In this document: in pieces, positions 1 to 4,395 of the stretch
Position numbering within the stretch: position 1 is the first letter of the stretch
Layout of the letters: each line of letters begins with the position of its first letter
From: Deltaproteobacteria bacterium
GTDB taxonomy: Bacteria > Desulfobacterota > DSM-4660 > Desulfatiglandales > HGW-15
Assembly (NCBI GenBank): GCA_016929815.1
Contig: JAFGIC010000173.1
Location: 1 to 6,188, forward strand
Direction: 5' to 3'
Length of the DNA: 6,188 nt
Position numbers and translations under genes: made by a program
Notes under the pieces: model-generated
The model's database searches: none
What the model saw: only the letters and a program-made list of their open reading frames with translations
What the model was told of the DNA's origin: nothing

Positions 1-145
1 CTGAAAATAATGGATATAAACCTTTAATTCAGAACTTTTACGGACCGCATATATTTTTAATTCATTCTTTATTATTCATTATTACTTTTAAGGCTAAGGC
101 AAAGACAGATCAATACAAATAATTTTAATAAGGAGGGTATATGTT
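1..145 (+). promoter_or_regulatory. AT-rich leader of the TonB receptor gene
   Basis: This is non-coding, strongly AT-rich DNA before the receptor start. A weak promoter-like pair is visible: TTCAGA at 28-33 and TATATT at 50-55 with a 16-base spacer. A TATAAA also occurs at 15-20, but its -35 would lie off the window. The 15-mer at 70-84 (tattattcattatta) matches a Fur 7-1-7 palindrome at about 10 of 14 positions excluding the centre, which could easily be chance in such AT-rich DNA. No riboswitch fold was recognised. Only the general role as 5' region is well supported; the individual sites are guesses. Confidence 0.35.
131..137 (+). promoter_or_regulatory. Ribosome binding site of the TonB receptor
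   Basis: AGGAGGG is a near-perfect Shine-Dalgarno and sits 8 bases before the ATG at 146. It decides the start. The nearer ATG at 141 is only three bases from the SD and opens a two-codon frame (ATG TTA TGA) whose stop overlaps the true ATG. Confidence 0.85.
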
Positions 146-2434
146 ATGAGGAGATTTATTTTTCTGACTATTGCTGGATTGTTGGGGATTGGTCTTGCCT
201 TTGGGGAATTCTCATTGGCATTCTCACAGGAGTCTGAGGAATTCACGCTTGAGGAGATCACTGTTACAGCCCAGAAAAGGGAGGAGAATCAACAGAAGGT
301 GCCTATCGCTATGGAGGTAATCTCAGGCGAAGTTCTAAAGGAGCAGGGAAGGAATGACATTGACGAAATATTGAATAACGTTTCAAGCGTCTTAATTAAC
401 ACGGCTGAGGATGGCCTGAGGGTATCGATCAGGGGCATGAGCAATGACAATGCAATATTTGATAATATGCAGACATCCAAACCGACCGTGGCGGTAAATA
501 AGGATGGTATCTATACCAACAGAAACAGCGGAAACACGGACCTGTTTGATATTGAGCGGGTAGAAGTGCTTTTTGGCCCTCAGAGCACTCTTTACGCAAG
601 TGCCTCACCCGGGGGCGTTGTTAATGTCATAACGTCTGACCCGAAGTTGGATAAGGTCGAAGGCTCGGGCACGCTTGAATACGGCAATTACAGCCAACTC
701 AAGGCTGAAGGAAGCGTTAATGCGCCTTTCAATGACTTTATAGCCCTTAGGGCGGCCTTCTCCACATCTGTGCATGATGGCTATCTGAGCAACGGCGGCG
801 ACGACGAAGACATAAAATCCGGACGGCTTAAGACACTGTATAAACCCAATGAAAAAGTTTCCATCGTAGTAACAGGGGAAATCTCCAAGAGCAAGACCCA
901 GGGATTCAGCGGTGCTAAAAAATTTATTGATCAGGATGATGCGACCTTTACGGACGGCACCCCCTTAGATGATCCCTGGACCGGAGCGTCGGACGAACCC
1001 AGGCTGGCTACGAATCGGGAACAGAAAAGGATATTCGCCCAGATAGAATATGACCTCGGTTACATCGGGATGTTATCGTTATCGCCTGCCTATACAAGGG
1101 CCACCAACTCCAATTCCGGAAATCAGACTACGACCTTGGGTCCGCCGGGTATGGGAGGAACGGAGATCCAGACCTTCAGCACCTTGAATGGCGTTATTAC
1201 TGAAAAGAGTTTTGAGGCGCGAATGTCCTCTTCAGAGGATTTCCCTTTCAAATGGATAATGGGATTTAATATCTATAAATCGCTTGAACATATGCGCCAG
1301 TGGTATTTTGAACTGAACGATGATGATCCAGATTTGATGGACAGCAATAGGTTATCTATAGGTGAACAAAACACAACTGCCCTGTACGGCAATGTTACCT
1401 ATCCCATTGTTGATGCCTTTCGCCTAACCGTAGGCTTCAGAAAGACCTGGGACGAACTTATTAACGAGGGTTTTCAATGGAACGGCGTCGGTGATCCGAG
1501 CATCCTGGAGCCGGGTAGAGATGGCAGAAGTGTAATGGAATATAAGGACCCGGACTATAAGATCGGCGTTGAGTATGACCTTGCCGAAAACTCGATGCTT
1601 TTCGCGGATTGGTCAACAAGCTATCGTGTCAACGGCAAGGGCCCTGATAAAGTTATGCCTCCTGAAAAGCTTAAGGCTTACACAGTGGGCGCCAAAAACA
1701 GGTTTTTTGGAAACAAGCTCCAGTTAAACGCCTCAGCCTATTATTATGACTACCGGAACTTTTTTACGGTAGGCGATCCTGTTGATACTATAGTGGATTA
1801 CGATGAAGATGGCCAGGTTGATACCAATGAGACGGAACGACGTCATGATCTGGGTCAACTGACGACCGGAGACGCGGAGGTATATGGCTTTGACCTGCAG
1901 ACCAACACAATAATCACAAGGAATGACAGGCTTGATTTCTCCGTCTCATATGTAAAAAAGAAATTTGCGGATATTATATTTGATTATACCCTCCTGACCA
2001 ATAACCTGGGATTGGCAGATATGACCTATAACGGGCTGGAGATGACCAATGCACCCCACTGGACGATAAACTTTAACTACAGCCATAATTTCCAGCTTCC
2101 TAATGGTGGAGTCCTTACCCCCCGGTTGGAATACCGTTTTCAATCCTCCTATCTGATGACATGGCAGCGTGAATATATCTCTCTGGCGCAGTATGATGAC
2201 GGCACTTATTACTACTATAGAGAGCCGAGAGGTGACATAATTTATCAGAAGGCCTACCGAATGGGCGATCTTTCAGTGCTATATGCCCATCCCGGCGGTG
2301 CATGGACCCTTAATTTTTATATGAAGAACATTGAAAATTACGCCCTGAAACGCAGTCTTATAGGACAGGGTGGAGGTGAATTGAGACTCAGTCCGCCCAG
2401 GACCTACGGCGGTGTAATAACAGTAAGGTTCTAA
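146..2434 (+). CDS. TonB-dependent outer-membrane receptor
   Basis: Outer-membrane active transporter that takes up a scarce ligand (iron chelate, corrinoid or other large solute) using energy from TonB-ExbB-ExbD. The ligand cannot be read from the sequence. Visible parts of the 762 residues: MRR plus a hydrophobic stretch as signal peptide, with likely cleavage near residue 27 (AFS-QE); a TonB box around 36-44 (EEITVTAQK); a plug domain to about 165 containing SIRGMSN and the family pattern RVEVLFGPQSTLY followed by GGVVNVIT; then a long aromatic-rich beta-barrel ending in GGVITVRF with a terminal Phe, the usual outer-membrane insertion signal. Length is normal for the family, with no frameshift. 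Residues 551-562 form an EF-hand-like loop (Asp551, Asp553, Asp555, Gly556, Asp559, Glu562) in a predicted surface loop. No ExbB, ExbD, TonB or periplasmic binding protein gene is nearby, so energy coupling must come from elsewhere. A strong terminator follows. Family is certain; substrate is unknown. Confidence 0.95.
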   Translation: MRRFIFLTIAGLLGIGLAFGEFSLAFSQESEEFTLEEITVTAQKREENQQKVPIAMEVISGEVLKEQGRNDIDEILNNVSSVLINTAEDGLRVSIRGMSNDNAIFDNMQTSKPTVAVNKDGIYTNRNSGNTDLFDIERVEVLFGPQSTLYASASPGGVVNVITSDPKLDKVEGSGTLEYGNYSQLKAEGSVNAPFNDFIALRAAFSTSVHDGYLSNGGDDEDIKSGRLKTLYKPNEKVSIVVTGEISKSKTQGFSGAKKFIDQDDATFTDGTPLDDPWTGASDEPRLATNREQKRIFAQIEYDLGYIGMLSLSPAYTRATNSNSGNQTTTLGPPGMGGTEIQTFSTLNGVITEKSFEARMSSSEDFPFKWIMGFNIYKSLEHMRQWYFELNDDDPDLMDSNRLSIGEQNTTALYGNVTYPIVDAFRLTVGFRKTWDELINEGFQWNGVGDPSILEPGRDGRSVMEYKDPDYKIGVEYDLAENSMLFADWSTSYRVNGKGPDKVMPPEKLKAYTVGAKNRFFGNKLQLNASAYYYDYRNFFTVGDPVDTIVDYDEDGQVDTNETERRHDLGQLTTGDAEVYGFDLQTNTIITRNDRLDFSVSYVKKKFADIIFDYTLLTNNLGLADMTYNGLEMTNAPHWTINFNYSHNFQLPNGGVLTPRLEYRFQSSYLMTWQREYISLAQYDDGTYYYYREPRGDIIYQKAYRMGDLSVLYAHPGGAWTLNFYMKNIENYALKRSLIGQGGGELRLSPPRTYGGVITVRF

Positions 2435-2470
2435 ATATTATTCAAAAGATGGGCATTGAAATGATGCTAT

Positions 2471-2510
2471 CCGCCGTAATACTTCAGCAAGCTCAGCCGA
2501 ATCACGGCGG
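2471..2510. repeat. Small inverted repeat after the receptor gene
   Basis: CCGCCGT at 2471-2477 is perfectly complementary to ACGGCGG at 2504-2510, with 26 bases between. It could close a hairpin in the 3' untranslated RNA of the receptor gene, but there is no U-run after it, so it is not itself a terminator. It lies about 65 bases before the real terminator. No known RNA family was recognised. Confidence 0.4.
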
Positions 2511-2574
2511 TGTATCGATCAGCCCTTCGCCATAGCCCGTGAGGACGAATGTTAATAGAATTGATAAGATAAAC

Positions 2575-2610
2575 CTAAAAAAAGCCGGCCTAACAGCCGG
2601 CTTTTTTTAG
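2575..2610. terminator. Perfect bidirectional Rho-independent terminator
   Basis: Two perfect 15-base arms (2575-2589 and 2596-2610) enclose a 6-base loop, CTAACA. The GC core is GCCGGC, flanked by seven A on the left and seven T on the right, so transcripts from either strand would end in a GC stem plus U-run. It ends the receptor transcript, whose stop codon is about 140 bases upstream, and insulates the flavoprotein gene that begins 77 bases downstream. Confidence 0.93.
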
Positions 2611-2632
2611 TCTGCGCCCGGTATGAGTTTAT

Positions 2633-2661
2633 TTTACTTTTTCCATAATACCTGTTATAAA
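2633..2661 (+). promoter_or_regulatory. Candidate sigma-70-type promoter for the flavoprotein gene
   Basis: TTTACT (2633-2638, four of six matches to TTGACA) and TATAAA (2656-2661, five of six to TATAAT) are separated by 17 bases. They lie between the terminator and the ATG at 2687, exactly where a promoter is needed. The expected start of RNA is near 2668, giving a leader of about 20 bases that contains the Shine-Dalgarno. Position supports it; the -35 match is only moderate. Confidence 0.45.
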
Positions 2662-2686
2662 CTATCCATTCGTAAGGGGGTTTCAC

Positions 2687-3613
2687 ATGAAGAAGGTTCT
2701 GGCGGTCACTGCAGGCAGGAAGAATGGAAACACAGAGATCCTTGCAAAAGAGGTGCTGATGGCCGCAGAGGAAAGCGGCGCTGTTGTAAACATGATCAAC
2801 CTGCATGACTATGACATTAAACCATGTACCGGGTGCGAAACCTGCACCATGAAGATGGGCAAAGGAGAAAACCCGGATTGTATCTACAAGGGCAAGGATG
2901 ACATGGACCGGATTATGGAAAAATTCCTCCAGGCCGACGGAATAGTGATCTCCGTGCCCAGTTTTGTTTTGCAGCCCCAGGGGATATACAAGGTGTTTAT
3001 CGACAGGTGGCTGCCCTATGAAGTGGCCCTGCTGATTAAGGCAGGGGTACTGTCGGCCATTCCTGAAAGGGTTGCTGTAATTATCACTGTGGGAGGTTCG
3101 ACACAGAACTGGATGACCCTGTCCCTGCCGGCCCTCCAGATGTCAATGTTCATGCAGTCCATAAAGGTTGTTGACCAGATGATGGCCACAAAGTGCGCGA
3201 GGCCTGGTCAGGTACTTCTGTATCCGGCATTTGTTGACAGGGCCCGCAAACTTGGGAATAACCTTGTTGAGGCAATAAATACCCCTTATGATAAGGTAAA
3301 ATGGCTGGGTGAAGAGGGATGGTGCCCTGTATGCCACTCCAACCTTATGATGCGGGGCGAGCCCCACTGGGACGGCACATCATATGAAATAGAATGCGCA
3401 ATGTGCGGCGCCGGAGGATCATTCAAGCTTGACAAAGGGAATGTAAAATTTGTTGTCGCTGAAGATGGTCTCAAGCACTGCCGTATATTCACAGAGGGAA
3501 GGTTTAATCATCTGCTGGAGATTATGGAGACACACAAGCACGCATTTCAGAATATCGAAACAATCAAATCCATGAGTGAGAAATATAAAAAATATAAATT
3601 ACAGGGGATTTGA
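2687..3613 (+). CDS. Iron-sulfur flavoprotein, flavodoxin-like/NADPH-dependent FMN reductase family, with C-terminal CxxC module
   Basis: Likely cytoplasmic redox protein carrying FMN and probably an Fe-S cluster; partners are unknown. The 308 residues start with a flavodoxin-like fold: strand KKVLAVTAG, then the FMN phosphate loop GRKNGNTEIL (about 10-19). Cys47, Cys50, Cys53 and Cys65 follow the order of the compact cysteine motif of archaeal/clostridial iron-sulfur flavoproteins (CX2CX2CX4-7C), but the last spacing is 11 here. The core continues with DGIVISVPSF and IDRW. After about residue 205 comes an extra module with Cys213-x2-Cys216 and Cys237-x2-Cys240, a zinc-ribbon or rubredoxin-like arrangement, then a charged helical tail. 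The start is fixed by AAGGGGG at 2674-2680, 6 bases before ATG. The gene has its own candidate promoter and is followed after 52 bases by a small membrane protein gene, probably in one operon. Flavodoxin-fold assignment is secure; the cluster type, metal in the second module and substrate are inference. Confidence 0.88.
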   Translation: MKKVLAVTAGRKNGNTEILAKEVLMAAEESGAVVNMINLHDYDIKPCTGCETCTMKMGKGENPDCIYKGKDDMDRIMEKFLQADGIVISVPSFVLQPQGIYKVFIDRWLPYEVALLIKAGVLSAIPERVAVIITVGGSTQNWMTLSLPALQMSMFMQSIKVVDQMMATKCARPGQVLLYPAFVDRARKLGNNLVEAINTPYDKVKWLGEEGWCPVCHSNLMMRGEPHWDGTSYEIECAMCGAGGSFKLDKGNVKFVVAEDGLKHCRIFTEGRFNHLLEIMETHKHAFQNIETIKSMSEKYKKYKLQGI

Positions 3614-3651
3614 TCTGCAGGATTTAAGATTTGTCAGGTGGATTCCAACAG

Positions 3652-3659
3652 AAAGGAGG
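3652..3659 (+). promoter_or_regulatory. Ribosome binding site deciding the start of the DUF2892 gene
   Basis: AAAGGAGG lies 6 bases before the ATG at 3666. The same frame stays open back to an ATG at 3576, inside the flavoprotein gene, but that start has no comparable Shine-Dalgarno, and the extra 30 residues do not resemble the family N-terminus, which begins near MEKRIGN. Confidence 0.85.
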
Positions 3660-3665
3660 TCAACA

Positions 3666-3872
3666 ATGGAGAAAAGAATAGGAAACCTCGACAGGATGAT
3701 CAGGATAATCATCGGTATTATTCTGATATTAATTCCATTTTTCTTTTCAATGGGTGCGGTCCTTAAGGCGATCCTTATAATTATCGGGATTATACTGATA
3801 TTAACCGGCATAACCAGGATATGTTTCTTATACAACCTCCTGGGCATTAACACCTATAAAGCTAAAGACTGA
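3666..3872 (+). CDS. Small two-helix membrane protein, DUF2892 family
   Basis: A 68-residue inner-membrane protein of unknown biochemical role. It matches the DUF2892 (YgaP transmembrane-like) pattern: a short basic N-terminus with GNLDRMIRI, a first hydrophobic helix at about 11-29, a short turn, a second helix at about 32-50, then the conserved tail C-x-L-Y-x-L-L-G-I-N-T at 53-63. The usual Cys-Pro-Leu-Tyr is Cys-Phe-Leu-Tyr here, so the cysteine is kept and the proline lost. Members are often found beside rhodanese, sulfur-handling or other redox genes, which suits its place 52 bases after an Fe-S flavoprotein gene. It probably shares that gene's transcript. No terminator with a U-run is obvious directly after it. 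Confidence 0.85.
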   Translation: MEKRIGNLDRMIRIIIGIILILIPFFFSMGAVLKAILIIIGIILILTGITRICFLYNLLGINTYKAKD

Positions 3873-3983
3873 TTTGAAGAAACCCTTACAGGAATCCATC
3901 TGACATTTCTTCTGCCGAGAAATTAATGTTTGCACATTCACTACTTAATTTTATAATGTCAGGGCATTAAGAGTTGATTACAT

Positions 3984-4009
3984 AATGTCCCCTGTTTTCA
4001 GTCGGGGAC
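3984..4009. repeat. GTCCCC/GGGGAC inverted repeat, possible REP-like fragment
   Basis: GTCCCC (3987-3992) and GGGGAC (4004-4009) can pair across an 11-base loop. The stretch 3984-3998 also resembles 4372-4386, the right arm of the large hairpin: AANGTCCCC, two differing bases, then TTTT, 12 of 15 positions identical in the same orientation. This suggests two members of one repeat type on either side of the small gene. There is no U-run, so it is not a convincing terminator for the DUF2892 gene. Confidence 0.35.
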
Positions 4010-4038
4010 CATGATTTCCTACAGGTTATGAAGATCAA

Positions 4039-4067
4039 TTGAATCTTCTCCTAAAATAAGATATAAG
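4039..4067 (+). promoter_or_regulatory. Candidate promoter of the small gene
   Basis: TTGAAT (4039-4044) and TATAAG (4062-4067) are spaced by 17 bases and lie about 50 bases before the ATG at 4115. An exact TATAAT also occurs at 4072-4077 but has no fitting -35. The region is so AT-rich that chance matches are likely. Confidence 0.35.
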
Positions 4068-4114
4068 GTAATATAATCATTATTATATTAGATTTATATC
4101 GGAGTCTAATTAAT

Positions 4115-4300
4115 ATGTCTCCTATTCTGAAAATTGACAAAGATGATGAAGAAAAGGAAATGGATTTTGAAATTGATTATCAGCTTTCACTGGATGTCGA
4201 GCAAAGATTCAGAATGATGTTTCAAAAATCCAGAGAACTCGCAATGATGCTGGAAAAAAATGGACACAGAAAGCCTTCTGAAATCATTAAACGATCATGA
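4115..4300 (+). CDS. Small acidic conserved hypothetical protein, antitoxin-like
   Basis: A 61-residue soluble protein. The N-terminus is strongly acidic (KIDKDDEEKEMDFEIDY), followed by a predicted amphipathic helix over about 27-49 (VEQRFRMMFQKSRELAMML) and a basic tail with NGHRKPSEIIKR. From memory, proteins of this pattern are widespread small genes in environmental bacteria and often lie just before a nucleotidyltransferase-like gene, which suggests an antitoxin or partner role; this is recall and not a tested match. The start has a modest Shine-Dalgarno, GGAG at 4101-4104, 10 bases before ATG. The stop overlaps another ATG (ATGA at 4297-4300), as in translationally coupled pairs, but the overlapping frame ends after 14 codons inside the hairpin. 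If a partner gene existed it is gone. Confidence 0.6.
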   Translation: MSPILKIDKDDEEKEMDFEIDYQLSLDVEQRFRMMFQKSRELAMMLEKNGHRKPSEIIKRS

Positions 4301-4311
4301 CGTTGATTATG

Positions 4312-4386
4312 AAAAAAAACCGGGACGTTTTTAGGTTTTAAGGTTAATTTTGTTTAACCTAATAACCTTAGAACGTCCCCGATTTT
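4312..4386. terminator. Long imperfect hairpin terminator between convergent genes
   Basis: Arms 4315-4347 and 4354-4386 pair without gaps around a 6-base loop (4348-4353). The GGGACGTT/AACGTCCC and AGGTTAA/TTAACCT segments are fully complementary, with a few mismatches and one G-U pair between. Read on the minus strand the stem is followed by eight U (complement of the A-run 4312-4319), a good terminator for the oxidoreductase gene whose stop lies 10 bases away. Read on the plus strand it gives only four U, so it may end the small gene less efficiently. The unusual length, AT-rich inner stem and partial copy near 3984 suggest a dispersed palindromic repeat acting as terminator. Confidence 0.75.
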
Positions 4387-4395
4387 ACATGTTTA

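Larger units (their letters stand above)
3873..4114. other. AT-rich intergenic region with repeat-like motifs
   Basis: No plausible gene is visible on either strand. It contains a direct repeat ATAATGTC (3953-3960 and 3982-3989), the inverted pair GTCCCC/GGGGAC described separately, and a promoter-like pair before the small gene at 4115. The last 60 bases are almost entirely A and T. Base composition is unlike the GC-richer oxidoreductase gene further right, which may mark accessory or repeat-derived DNA. Confidence 0.5.

Noticed and set aside
2449..2535. 28-codon frame just after the receptor gene (starts MGIEMMLSAV)
   Set aside because: There is no clear ribosome binding site, it is very short, and it contains the inverted repeat; it is not distinguishable from chance.
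2471..2560. Possible riboswitch or structured RNA after the receptor gene
   Set aside because: Compared by eye with cobalamin, c-di-GMP, Moco and hammerhead motifs; none of the conserved cores is present, and the position is 3' of the receptor, after its stop.
2552..2806. 84-codon minus-strand frame across the terminator
   Set aside because: It runs through the terminator hairpin and the candidate promoter and overlaps the flavoprotein start; it has no family pattern.
3576..3665. Longer start (98 residues) for the DUF2892 protein
   Set aside because: It would overlap the flavoprotein gene, lacks a good Shine-Dalgarno, and adds residues not typical of the family; the strong site at 3652-3659 points to 3666.
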